64,000 nucleotides of DNA from Leucobacter coleopterorum. Its GTDB lineage: Bacteria > Actinomycetota > Actinomycetes > Actinomycetales > Microbacteriaceae. Shown piece after piece: positions 10,825-19,625 of the stretch; the first letter of the stretch is position 1; each line of letters begins with the position of its first letter. The stretch spans positions 2,666,001 to 2,730,000 of the forward strand of contig NZ_CP049933.1 of assembly GCF_011382985.1 (NCBI RefSeq). The letters run 5' to 3'. The notes beneath the pieces were generated by a model. That model did not search any database. It worked only from the letters and a program-made list of their open reading frames with translations, and was not told where the DNA came from. Both the position numbers and the translations under genes were made by a program.

Positions 10825-11200
10825 TTTGAACTCTCCGTGTTGGGGTCAGCCGTGTCGCCACCTTGAACAAATCAGAACACTGCTATCTATCTGACCCCCA
10901 GTTCAGGTATTTCTACCTAAACCCCCACCCTGACAGGGGACCGAGTAAACATATCACTTTCATAAGCTCAGAGAAAATTGACGGCATCGTTTGAGGTCTT
11001 TTGTGGCGCAGATCTGCACGATTGCGCAGTTGTTCGCCGAAAACAACAGACATGTGGCTGACACCTGGCTCCCCCACCTCTTCATGGCAAGGCTAGTCAC
11101 AGACTCTCTCATGCTAGAATCTGCTCTATACGTCTATGTTTATTGGTACCTGTCTCGCCGGCTCTAGTCCGCGGGACCTGAATGTGTAAGGGGGTCACGC
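10825..11200. promoter_or_regulatory. Divergent intergenic region, LAATG protein / DUF3073
   Basis: 376 nt between two divergent genes, so it must hold both promoters. A small hairpin (AGGTA-TTTC-TACCT, about 10903-10916) lies in the leader of the surface protein gene. The DUF3073 gene has a strong AAGGGGG site 6 nt before its ATG. No clear -35/-10 pair or operator could be chosen by eye. Confidence 0.4.
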
Positions 11201-11389
11201 ATGGGGCGCGGCCGTCAAAAGGCAAAGCACACCAAAGTCGCCAGGGAGCTGAAGTATTTCAGTCCTGACACGAACTACTCTGCGCTTGAGCGAGAACTAG
11301 GAACGCCGTCTTCGGGAGGAACCGAAGAGGACGCCTGGGCCGAATACGCGGAGAAGTACGGCGACGACGACAAAGACGACGAACGCTAG
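11201..11389 (+). CDS. DUF3073 domain-containing protein
   Basis: A complete 62-residue DUF3073 protein. It starts MGRGRQKAKHTKVARELKYF, the basic conserved block found across actinobacteria, then SPDTNYSALERELG and a strongly acidic tail (GDDDKDDER). There is no membrane segment or enzyme motif. The opposed charges suggest a nucleic-acid or ribosome-associated factor, but the family role is unknown. A strong ribosome site AAGGGGG precedes the ATG. It is monocistronic, closed by the terminator at 11403-11445. Confidence 0.9.
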   Translation: MGRGRQKAKHTKVARELKYFSPDTNYSALERELGTPSSGGTEEDAWAEYAEKYGDDDKDDER

Positions 11390-11402
11390 ACGTCTTGCAG
11401 CT

Positions 11403-11445
11403 AAATATCCGAGCGGACTGGTTAGACCGGTCCACTCGGATATTT
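11403..11445. terminator. Bidirectional rho-independent terminator
   Basis: A long stem with arms AAATATCCGAG and CTCGGATATTT (11 bp), extended inward by GGAC/GTCC and GGT/ACC. The A/T ends supply a U tract in either direction, fitting its place between the convergent DUF3073 and gpmA genes. Confidence 0.85.
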
Positions 11446-11475
11446 GTTGTTCGTCCGTAAACGAACGGCCGTGGC

Positions 11476-12216
11476 CTAGCGCCCCTGGCTCGCAACCGCG
11501 GCAGCGCCAGCTGCGGCGGCCTCTGGGTCAAGGTACCGGCCCGGCCCGGTCACCGTACCATCTTCGTTGATCTCGTAAACCAGCGGCATACCCGTCGGAA
11601 TATTGAGACCCGCGATGTCTTCGTCAGAGATACCTTCAAGGTGTTTCACGAGCGCACGCAGCGAGTTGCCGTGTGCGGTGACTAGCACAGTCTTACCTGC
11701 GTTGAGGTCACTCAAAATCTCCGATTCCCAATAGGGCAGCAGGCGATCAATCACGTCCTTGAGACACTCTGTCTGCGGACGTACGCCGTCGATACCGACA
11801 TAGCGCGGATCGTTTGCCTGCGACCACTCACTCGAATCGTCGAGCACGGGCGGAGGCGTATCGAACGATCGGCGCCACTCCATGAACTGCTGCTCGCCGT
11901 ATTTCTCGAGTGTCTCAGCCTTATCGAGTCCCTGCAGAGCACCGTAGTGGCGCTCGTTCAGTCGCCACGAACGCTTGACGGGAATCCACAGCCGGTCCGC
12001 GGTGTCCAGCGCCAGGTTTGCGGTCTGGATCGCACGGCTCAGCATCGAGGTGTGCAGCACGTCGGGCAGCATGCCCGCCTCGGCAAGCAGCTCGCCGGCG
12101 GCCGCAGCCTCGCTTCGACCCTTCTCAGTGAGCCGCACATCGACCCATCCGGTGAAGAGGTTTTTCTGGTTCCATTCGCTCTGGCCGTGGCGCAGCAAGA
12201 TCAGGGTGTGTGTCAT
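11476..12216 (-). CDS. gpmA: 2,3-bisphosphoglycerate-dependent phosphoglycerate mutase
   Basis: 246 residues, the normal length for cofactor-dependent phosphoglycerate mutase, which interconverts 3- and 2-phosphoglycerate in glycolysis and gluconeogenesis. The phosphohistidine motif LRHGQSEWN carries His10 and is followed by [29 protein letters not shown] supplies the catalytic acid, and [17 protein letters not shown] the second histidine. All three mark the GpmA subgroup, not a generic histidine phosphatase. It lies 9 nt after the ygfZ gene on the same strand, so is probably co-transcribed with it. The terminator at 11403-11445 closes the unit. Confidence 0.97.
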   Translation of the reverse strand: MTHTLILLRHGQSEWNQKNLFTGWVDVRLTEKGRSEAAAAGELLAEAGMLPDVLHTSMLSRAIQTANLALDTADRLWIPVKRSWRLNERHYGALQGLDKAETLEKYGEQQFMEWRRSFDTPPPVLDDSSEWSQANDPRYVGIDGVRPQTECLKDVIDRLLPYWESEILSDLNAGKTVLVTAHGNSLRALVKHLEGISDEDIAGLNIPTGMPLVYEINEDGTVTGPGRYLDPEAAAAGAAAVASQGR

Positions 12217-12225
12217 ATTTCCAGC

Positions 12226-13383
12226 CTATCCGGTCGGTGTTTCGCGCCGCGGAGTGAGGCGCACGGTCGGTTCAATGGTGCGGGTTCTGCCAGCGTCAGC
12301 GGGCACAACAATCTCTTGACTGGCGGCAATGCGCTGGCCCTCTACGTTGCCTGGCTCGGCACCGGTCTCTCCAGCGCGCAGTTCGAGCGGGGCATCTTCG
12401 GGCACCGCGCGCTTGAGCAGTGCAAGCGCAATGCCACCCCACTCGTAGTGCAGCACAGCCCGAGTCACACGGCCCACGGGGCGAGATTCGGGATCCTGCG
12501 CTTCACCCTCGCGATACACAAGCGCACCGGGCACGGGCAGTTCCCCACCGGAGCCATCGAGGTGCAATAGCACCAGGCGACGGGGCGGGTGCCCGAGGTT
12601 GTGCACCTTCGCGATCGTTTCCTGCCCCCGGTAGCAACCCTTATTCAGGTGAACCGCGGTGCGCATCCAGTCGAGTTCGTGTGGGATCGCGCGCGCATCG
12701 ACCTCGCCGTGCTGCGAGGGACGCCACGCTCTCACCTCGAGGGCGTCAAGGGCCATGAGGCCCGCAACTCGCACGCTGCCGGATCGCGCCAACGCGGCAA
12801 CGGCGCTGAGCTGATCCCGAGCGAACACAAACTGCACCGCAGACCAATCGGCCCCGGCGTGCTCGCCGTGCGCGTACTGAACACCGCCACGAGCCACACT
12901 CGCCCAGGGATCGCGCCACTCGGCAGCAGGCCCCAGCGAACGCAACGCTCCGGCCGCGGCTCCCTCAAACGCGAGTATGGCCGCGTACTCCGCAGACACG
13001 TCTTGCACATCCACCCGCAGCGCAAAACGCATGCGGACAAGAAACGCGGCGAGCGGCTCGGCCGATCCCGCGTCAACGAGCAACCAGGCTCGCTCACCAT
13101 CGTCAACAAGGCGGATGACCCGCTCTATCCGACCGTTCGGGTCAAGCAGGATCGTCTCCACACTCTCGCCAGGGCGCAAACCAGTGAGCTGCTGGCTCGT
13201 CATCGAGTGCAGCCAGCTCAGCCGATCCTCACCCGACACCACCACGATGCCGTTGTGAGAGAGATCAACGAACGCGTCTCCGGCAGCGAGCGCACGCTGC
13301 TCGGGCAGTGGCTCACCAAAGTGCGCGGCAACACCGACTTCGGCGTCCGCAACGGCCCCGGGCAGCTCAAGAAACGGATTCAT
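12226..13383 (-). CDS. ygfZ: YgfZ/GcvT-domain folate-binding protein (Fe-S cluster maintenance)
   Basis: 385 residues with the aminomethyltransferase-like fold. The YgfZ signature KGCYRGQE is present (NKGCYRGQETIAKVHNLGHP), which separates this group from glycine-cleavage T proteins. Other family segments are VDLSHNGIVVVSGEDRLSWLH near the N terminus and IPHELDWMRTAV before the signature. Family members help assemble or repair iron-sulphur enzymes with folate. A tiny membrane-protein gene lies 36 nt upstream on the same strand, and gpmA follows after 9 nt. The last 60 residues are beta-rich and less conserved. Confidence 0.92.
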   Translation of the reverse strand: MNPFLELPGAVADAEVGVAAHFGEPLPEQRALAAGDAFVDLSHNGIVVVSGEDRLSWLHSMTSQQLTGLRPGESVETILLDPNGRIERVIRLVDDGERAWLLVDAGSAEPLAAFLVRMRFALRVDVQDVSAEYAAILAFEGAAAGALRSLGPAAEWRDPWASVARGGVQYAHGEHAGADWSAVQFVFARDQLSAVAALARSGSVRVAGLMALDALEVRAWRPSQHGEVDARAIPHELDWMRTAVHLNKGCYRGQETIAKVHNLGHPPRRLVLLHLDGSGGELPVPGALVYREGEAQDPESRPVGRVTRAVLHYEWGGIALALLKRAVPEDAPLELRAGETGAEPGNVEGQRIAASQEIVVPADAGRTRTIEPTVRLTPRRETPTG

Positions 13384-13419
13384 CGTTCACGCACCCGCGG
13401 AGCAGTCAGAAGCAACGAA

Positions 13420-13530
13420 CTAGCGCTGCCCCTTGAACAGCTTGTAGATGACTGTTCCCGACACCCAGGCGATCGCCAGCGATGCAAGACCAAGAAGCCC
13501 GAGAAAGAAAAGTTCGAGAGCAAGAAGCAT
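13420..13530 (-). CDS. 36-residue single-helix membrane protein
   Basis: A short frame from ATG 13530: MLLALELFFLGLLGLASLAI, then AWVSGTVIYKLFKGQR and stop. It is almost entirely one membrane helix with a basic C-terminal end. It sits in a 159-nt space between the sortase and ygfZ genes on the same strand. Codon use and the clean hydrophobic-then-basic pattern suggest a real small protein. Similar tiny membrane proteins are common beside housekeeping genes in Microbacteriaceae, but no function is known. Confidence 0.6.
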   Translation of the reverse strand: MLLALELFFLGLLGLASLAIAWVSGTVIYKLFKGQR

Positions 13531-13542
13531 GGTGTCAGTCTA

Positions 13543-14442
13543 TCAAACGCTGGGGGCAACTCGGCGCTGCTGACGAACCTTCTTGTTGGGCCAGAACAGG
13601 ATCGCCGAAATGCCACCGAGCACAACGATGGGCGGAAAGATCCACCAGGGAAACTCGGCTTTAGTGGCGGCCGACACGAGTTCAGATTTCTTCGTGGGAG
13701 CGGGAATCCGCTCACCTCGAATCAGCAAGCGGTGCGTGTTGACGTTCACTGGCGTACAGGTAATGAGCGTCACAAGGTCTTTGTTCTTTTCGAGAGCGAG
13801 ATGGGTCGTGTCGTCGGGCAGCACAACTTTGATCTGATCGACTCGGTAGTAGATCGTTTCGCCGAGCGCCGAGATAGTGAAGGTATCGCCCTTTTTCACA
13901 CCGTGCAGGCTCGTGAACATGGCGCCGTTCGGCAGCCCCGAGTGCCCGGTGAGCACAGAGTGTGTGCCCTCGCCACCAACAGGGAGAGAGGATCCGAAGA
14001 GATGCCCCACCCCCCTGTCTAGCGAACTGGCGCCAGTGCCATGGTAGATCGGCAGATTGATTTTGGCACTGGGCACGTTCAGCTCTGCCATCACGTCGGT
14101 GTCGACGACCTTCATCTGTTTGAGGTAGTCGCGGGTCGCCAGTTCGGGGGTTTCTCCCGAGGCCGAGAAGGGGTCCTGCAGTGGGCCGTTCGGCAGCGAT
14201 TCGTTGTAATCTCGCGCCTTCTTCAGAAGCCCGTCGAGTTCGTCTGAAGAGGCGCTCTCTATGTGCTTGGCGTAGGCATCGATCTGGCTTTGTTGTGCAC
14301 GATCCGTGAGCCAGCTCGCCGCCGGTGGATACACCGCGATGCCAACTCCAACGACCGCGACGGCCATCATGATGACGCGCTGCAGCGTCACCGATTTCAG
14401 TCGCTTCAGCACGGCGCTTTTACCCGAGAACATCAGTTTCAT
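13543..14442 (-). CDS. srtC: Class C sortase (pilus polymerase)
   Basis: 299 residues. It has an N-terminal membrane helix (VIMMAVAVVGVGIAVYP) and a sortase domain with catalytic His167 (LTGHSGLPNGAMF), Cys229 (TLITCTP) and Arg238 (NTHRLLIRG). A second helix (PWWIFPPIVVLGGISAILFW) with a basic tail ends it. Two membrane helices plus a lid motif DPF (90-92) ahead of the catalytic core are the marks of pilus-assembling class C sortases, which join pilin subunits by Lys isopeptide bonds. The open frame extends to 14481, but that start lies inside the hairpin at 14458-14499, so MKLMFSGK at 14442 is chosen. The pilin gene is immediately upstream. Confidence 0.93.
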   Translation of the reverse strand: MKLMFSGKSAVLKRLKSVTLQRVIMMAVAVVGVGIAVYPPAASWLTDRAQQSQIDAYAKHIESASSDELDGLLKKARDYNESLPNGPLQDPFSASGETPELATRDYLKQMKVVDTDVMAELNVPSAKINLPIYHGTGASSLDRGVGHLFGSSLPVGGEGTHSVLTGHSGLPNGAMFTSLHGVKKGDTFTISALGETIYYRVDQIKVVLPDDTTHLALEKNKDLVTLITCTPVNVNTHRLLIRGERIPAPTKKSELVSAATKAEFPWWIFPPIVVLGGISAILFWPNKKVRQQRRVAPSV

Positions 14443-14457
14443 GACTTGCGCATTCGT

Positions 14458-14499
14458 CCGTGGGCAAGGATCCCTGCGCACAAGGATCCTTGCCCACGG
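14458..14499 (-). terminator. Perfect 16-bp inverted repeat between pilin and sortase genes
   Basis: Arms CCGTGGGCAAGGATCC and its exact complement are separated by 10 nt. It begins 13 nt after the pilin stop and ends 16 nt before the sortase start. There is no U tract, so it may act as a partial terminator or mRNA stabiliser that keeps pilin expression above sortase. Confidence 0.65.
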
Positions 14500-14511
14500 C
14501 TTCTGGAGCGA

Positions 14512-16034
14512 CTAGGCCTTAGCAGCCTGCAGTCGACGCTGACGAACGATCATGAACACCACACCAGCAATGATGAGCGCTCCGCCACCGTAAAACAGGC
14601 TCGCGGAAAGCACTGAACCGGTCAGCGGCAGGGTGAAACCACCGTTATTGAGAGCATCCTCGATCGTGTAATCGGGGTTGTTTTGCCCGCGACGTAATCG
14701 TTGACAACAACCTCGTATGGCTCAGCGAGCAGCGAGTAGCCCGCGGGGGCTTTGGTCTCTACCAGCCAGTAGCTCTGGTAGCCGGGGTCGGCCGAGGTAA
14801 CGCGCTCTCCGTTTGCCCAGTCCGACACACGAAGACCGGTGAGCATGATCTGACCGGAGGCGTTTGTGGTGAAGGTGGTGGCACCTCCGACCTCGATCTG
14901 GCCTGTGCGCGCAATCGCGTCTGCACGCGTCTTGAAGATCTGGAACTCTGCGTCCTTGAGCTTGACCGTTGACTTACCTGCCTCAACCTTTTCGATCAGC
15001 AGATCGCCGAAGTGTGTCTCTTCGCTTGGGTTGACCGGTCCGCCAGGCTGGCCAGGCTGAATCGAGAAGCTCGCAGCGTTGGGGTAGACAAGTGCGGTGT
15101 TTTCGATCGTGCCCACGGTGTTCACTGTTGTGGGGATGGTCACCTGCACACGATCAGTCGCGTCAGCGGCGCGAGCGGCAACGAGCTTAGCCCTGCCATC
15201 AACTGTGAAATCAATGGTGACGGTTGTCTTTGCAGGGGTGCCTGACGTAGCCTCTGTGAGCACGTAGTCGGTGCCTTCAGCGAGAGTCGTTGCGCTCTTC
15301 TCAAACTTCACAATGGTCGTGCCGTTTGTGTAGCTCAGCTTGGAGTCGAGCGGATCAACGATGCGGTAACCGTCAATGACTGCGGCGTCGGGGATCTCGC
15401 CGTAAATGTTCCAGGTAATCACGTCACCGAGCTTCACCTTGCCGGTGTCGTCAACGGTCTTCTCGTTCTTGTCACCAAAGGTAGCGTTCTTCGGGTAAAC
15501 GTGAACGTTGTAAAGCCAGTCGTTGAGGTTGGCAGGATCAGTTATGGGAACTGTCACAAGGAAGGGCTCTGCCGGAAGGTACCCGGAGGGTGTGACGGTC
15601 TCTTCGACCAGGTAGAGGCCGACGGCCAAATTCGAGAACGTTGCGACACCGCCACCAGCAGTCACCTGTGTGGCAGCAGTTCCCAACGTGTGTCCACCCA
15701 GGTTCGTTGGAGTGAGCGTCTTGAGAGCTTCCCAGCCCGCATTGGTCGAGAGGTCAATGCCGTTCACCTTTTTAGCGGTGAAGGTAACGCCATTCAGTGG
15801 CGTGAGGCCGCTGAGTACAGGGTCAGACGGGCTGATCTCGCGGCCGTCGTTGGGAAGAGCCGTTGCGGTTGCCGGCTTTTCGTACTTGTGAACAGTGATC
15901 GAAGCATCGTTTTTGGTCGGGTCAATGGTCGGTGCAGCCGACGCTGCCACACCTGCGCTCACCATGAGCGCACCACCCACGACGAGTGCCGCGAGCAGTC
16001 TGAACGTTCCGTTCCGTTTTCTGGGGGAATGCAT
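14512..16034 (-). CDS. SpaA-type major pilin with LPLTG anchor, frame broken near 14680
   Basis: About 507 residues when repaired. A Sec signal peptide (TFRLLAALVVGGALMVSAGVAASA) precedes CnaA/CnaB-like domains. The pilin motif WLYNVHVYPKN supplies the polymerisation lysine. E-boxes for internal isopeptide bonds are visible (LYLVEETVTPSGY and YWLVETKAPAGY). One base is missing in the short runs at 14674-14684. Restoring it gives NNPDYTIEDALNNGGFTLPLTG, a membrane helix and RQRRLQAAKA with a stop at 14512-14514, a complete sorting signal. ATG 16034 is chosen because AAGGAGA lies 6 nt upstream; the longer frame to 16076 lacks a ribosome site. It follows the large adhesin and precedes the class C sortase, the usual order of a pilus island. 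Confidence 0.9.
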
Positions 16035-16097
16035 TATTTCTCCTTGGATATTGACTGACCCGTGAAAACGGGACACTTGGGGGAAGAACCGCGAGGG

Positions 16098-18994
16098 TTA
16101 GGCGGTCTTGCGACTTCGGTAACGCGTGTTCAGCGCCAGTCCCGAAGCCACGAGTGTGAGGAGGACGCCGGCGCCGATATAGGGCAGCGAGCCGAATCCG
16201 CCGGTGAGGGGTAGCGCCACGGGTGCCGAGTTAACAACTGTGACCGTCCACTTATCCACGCTCATTTGGCTGTGTTTGGTCGGCTCTGCAAGCGTGAGCA
16301 CACCCGTGTCACTGAGCACAAACTTGGCGGGTTCCGGCAACAAGGTGAAGCCCGCGGGGCTCGACACCTCACTGAGCCAGTAGGTGCCGGGTCGCAGACC
16401 TTTGAGTTTGAAGACTCCCGGGTTGCCGCTCTCTTCGGTGAGCGTTGTGAGCACCGTACCCGGTGTTCCCGCAGCGTCCTGCAACACCTCAAACGAGGCT
16501 CCCGTCAGCGGAGTCACTGCCCCACCAACATCTCGAGAGACTTTTTTCACCTCGAACAGCGCACCGGTGACGTGAGTCGTCGAGCACTCCGTCGGCATCG
16601 GTGAGGCGCCCGCGACACAGTTGGTCGGGGTGGTGGCTCCCGCTGCCGTTACCGTGTTGGTGAGTGACTCAAACCACGCATCATCATCAACCACAACGCG
16701 GTATTTGAGCGTCATCTTTTCACCCGCTGGCAGGTCTGCAGCGACGGTCTTCAGCAGGTCAGAAGCACCTGGATTGGCAACGCTAACGGCCGATCCCGAA
16801 CCGATGGTGAGCGTCGCGGATCCGGGAACGAATGTTCCAGCACCGAGCACCCCACTCAGATCGTCAGTCAGCACCACATCATCAATGTCACGGGTGCCGG
16901 CGGTCGCCGTCACCTCGTAGTCAATGACATCACCGGGTTTCACAACACCACCGGCGGGAGTGAGCGCATTGACGGTCGCCGACTTCGCGACGGACCAGGC
17001 CGCGCTTGCGGGCGGTGCCGGAGCGGTGGTTGATTCACTCACCGTTGAGGTCAAGTGGTTTGCGTCACCCGAGTAGGTCACCACATAGGCGAGGCTGCTG
17101 CTCTGCTGTCCGGTCAGCTCGGCCACAAAACGTCCGTTGGCATCGAGTGTTGCCTCGACCGCATTACCGCCGTTCACCGTGACCGTCACCTTGCCGGTTG
17201 GAATAGTGCCGTACTGCGCGGTCACCTGCCCACGGATGGTTGTGGTCACACCTATCTGAGTGTCACCGCTCAACTCCAACGGGCTCAGAGCAATCGCGGT
17301 GCTGGCTTTTGTGACGATCAGGTTTGCATTGGCGACCACGGCGCTCGAACCACTCGGACCGGTGTAGCTGACGCTCATCGGGTGCGTACCCACGAGGTAA
17401 CTGTTGCCCGCGTTTGGCAGTATAAAGTTCGCCGCATACCCCGCAACTGTGACGGTGTCGCGCAGCACCGAGTCAATGGCGAGAGCCGCGGTACCGCCGT
17501 CCTTTCCAGCGCTGTCTAAGCTGGCAGAAACGGTGCCACCCTGCCCATAGACGACAGTGACGTCATTCAGGGATGCCGACCGTTTTCGCACTGGCTCAAG
17601 CACGTACAGAGTCTTAGCGTTGGTGTAAGGAACAAACACCCTGCCATTGGTCATGACGATGTTGCCGTAGTGAAAGGCGAAGCGAGCTCCTTCGGAGAGC
17701 CCATCGGGTCGAAACTCGACCTCTGGAACCGGCTGCTGCCGGTTGTTCACATCGCCGCTCACGTAGTTCAGCGAAGCGAGGTCATAGAAGAGCAGTTCAC
17801 CCTTTTCGAACTGGCCCCCGCTGCGGTTCATTGAGCTCATGACCAGCTTGCCGTCTCGCACGTCAAAGTTCACGGCCGCGTTGTAGTGGTACCGCGGCGG
17901 GATAATTTTGCCCCCGAGTTGCAGGCCCGTCACGTCATCAAAGATGTAAATGGCACCCTGAGTTGTTGTGCCGGTGTGGAACGCACTCGAGTAGATACCG
18001 CCAACAGGATCAGCGGGTCGTCGCTGGTGAAGTTAATCTCCTGAGACGAAGAGACAAACAGTTTGCCTTCTGCAAACTTCAGCACCGTACTGAACGGATC
18101 CGTCGTCACTCCTGAGGGATGGAACGTTTTGGGGTCCATGGGGTTTTGGATCACACGCGGGTTTGTTGCTTGCACGCCGCTCACATCGAAGAGTGTGACT
18201 TTACCGAGACGGCAGGTGTCAGCAACCCCGGTGCCGTAGCGGTCACAGGTGCTCACGGGCATTGGGGAGGCAACGGCAAGTTTTGTCCCGTTGAACGCGG
18301 TCGACATGCCAAACTCTTCGTTAGTGCTTGCGAGATTGTGCTCGACCCTGGCCCAGTCCCCGGTCACCAAATTGATGAGATAGACGGCTCCGTTACCGAT
18401 GCCACTCGCACGAACGGCGCTCTCTGCAGAAACCGCGGCCACGTCACCGCTCACCTCAAGCCGGAGACCAAACGATGCCCTGTTCTCAGCACCCACCGGC
18501 TCATCTACGGTCAACGTCTTTTCGTAGGTCCAGGTGTTAGTGCCACTCAAACGATAGACATACACCTCTGCGGTGGTCTCTGAAAATCCGCCAGCTTTGA
18601 CGTAGTTCTTGGGGTTCGGCGTCACAACCGCGCGCCCATTTGCCGCATCAACAACCACACGCCGAGCAAACGTTCCCTGCATTGTCGGCGGCGGAGTGAG
18701 GGTGGCGGTTTCCCAGTCGTCATCACCGGGACCCGTGAAGTGTCTGATCACGACTGAGTTGTAGTTTGCGATGTAGGCTGCGTAGTCGCCCGAAGCACTC
18801 ACCACACCTGCCGTTGTGCCGTTGCCCACGTCAAAGAGGGTCGACACCCGATACCCCTCGTAGTCATCGTTAAACCCTGCCTGAGCTGCAGCAGGGATCA
18901 CCAGGAGCCCCATAATGATGGCCGCGACAGCGGCGAAACGCCCAAAACGGCGGATGCGCCCGTCCCCGGTGGACGTGTGCTGCATGCTCTGCAT
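16098..18994 (-). CDS. Large LPLTG surface adhesin, probable pilus tip or accessory subunit; frame broken near 18003
   Basis: About 965 residues repaired. A signal peptide (FAAVAAIIMGLLVIPAAAQA) is followed by roughly 450 residues of beta-propeller-like repeats (GTTAGVVSASGDYAAYI, GDVAAVSAESAVRASGIGNG). Next come Ig-like Big_3-type repeats (TGKVTVTVNGGNAVEATLD), a DUF11-like domain (VIDYEVTATAG, LTDDLSGVLGAG) and a SpaA-like prealbumin domain with E-box YWLSEVSSPAGF. The end is ALPLTG, a membrane helix and RYRSRKTA. The first frame runs out near 18003, where one base appears lost after ATC CTG TT; the continuation GGIYSSAFHTGTTTQGAIYIF is seamless. AGGAGAAG precedes the start. It lies 63 nt upstream of the pilin gene. 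The size and multi-domain build suit a tip adhesin; the ligand is unknown. Confidence 0.82.
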
Positions 18995-19020
18995 CTTCTT
19001 CTCCTAGGTGTACGTTGTGA

Positions 19021-19625
19021 CTACGCGGCTTGAACGGGGTTCAACTCTTCGGAATGTGTGTCGGCGGGTTTGCCGTCGGATCTCTTGTCTGACCTGAGCT
19101 TCTGCGGATCCATGATGGTGAGGATGAGGAGCCCCACCAGAACGGCGATCGCCACGGCCAAACCGATCTTGCTTTTCAGCGCCAACGCCAGGTAGCCGAC
19201 GTAGGGGATCCAACCGATCACCTCTCCGACCTCGGCAAACAGGTAGTTATCGAAATCATTGACCTGGTTGGCGTCCCCCTTCAGCGTGAAGGAGTGGCCA
19301 CCTTTCACCTCTTGGATCGCAACCACCCTGTGTGTGACCTGGCCTTGATTGTTCGGGCGCTCAACGGTCAGGATGTCGCCAACTTTGACGTCGCTCGAGG
19401 GAATCGTGCGCGCAAAGGTGAGATCCCCGTGTGAATCGTTGGTTCCATCGACCCCGAAATCACCACCGAGGGTCTGATACCACCGATCACTCCCACGAGA
19501 AAAACAATGATGCAGAGCGCGCCCAGGCATGACAAGACCCACAACAGCGTCGATCTGATGCGCGCATAGACGCGCAAACCCGCGCTGAGCGTCGGAAGTT
19601 CAGCGTCGCGCGCTACCACTTCCAC
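19021..19625 (-). CDS. sipW: SipW-type signal peptidase I, frame broken near 19426
   Basis: About 201 residues repaired. It has an N-terminal helix (LLWVLSCLGALCIIVFLVGVI), then the catalytic serine motif VISGSMEPTIHTG. After a missing base in the run at 19425-19428 it continues DLTFARTIPSSDVKVGDIL, THRVVAI with the paired histidine, and FTLKGDANQVND. A second helix follows (GLAVAIAVLVGLLILTIM). Ser with His in place of the Ser/Lys dyad marks the SipW (archaeal/ER-like) group, which processes special substrates such as TasA-like fibre proteins. Three such substrates are encoded upstream in the same operon. The GTG start at 19625 overlaps the RCC1 gene by 13 nt, suggesting translational coupling. 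Confidence 0.88.

Noticed and set aside
13543-14481. Longer sortase start at 14481
   Set aside because: That start codon lies inside the perfect hairpin between pilin and sortase; 14442 gives a normal N terminus.
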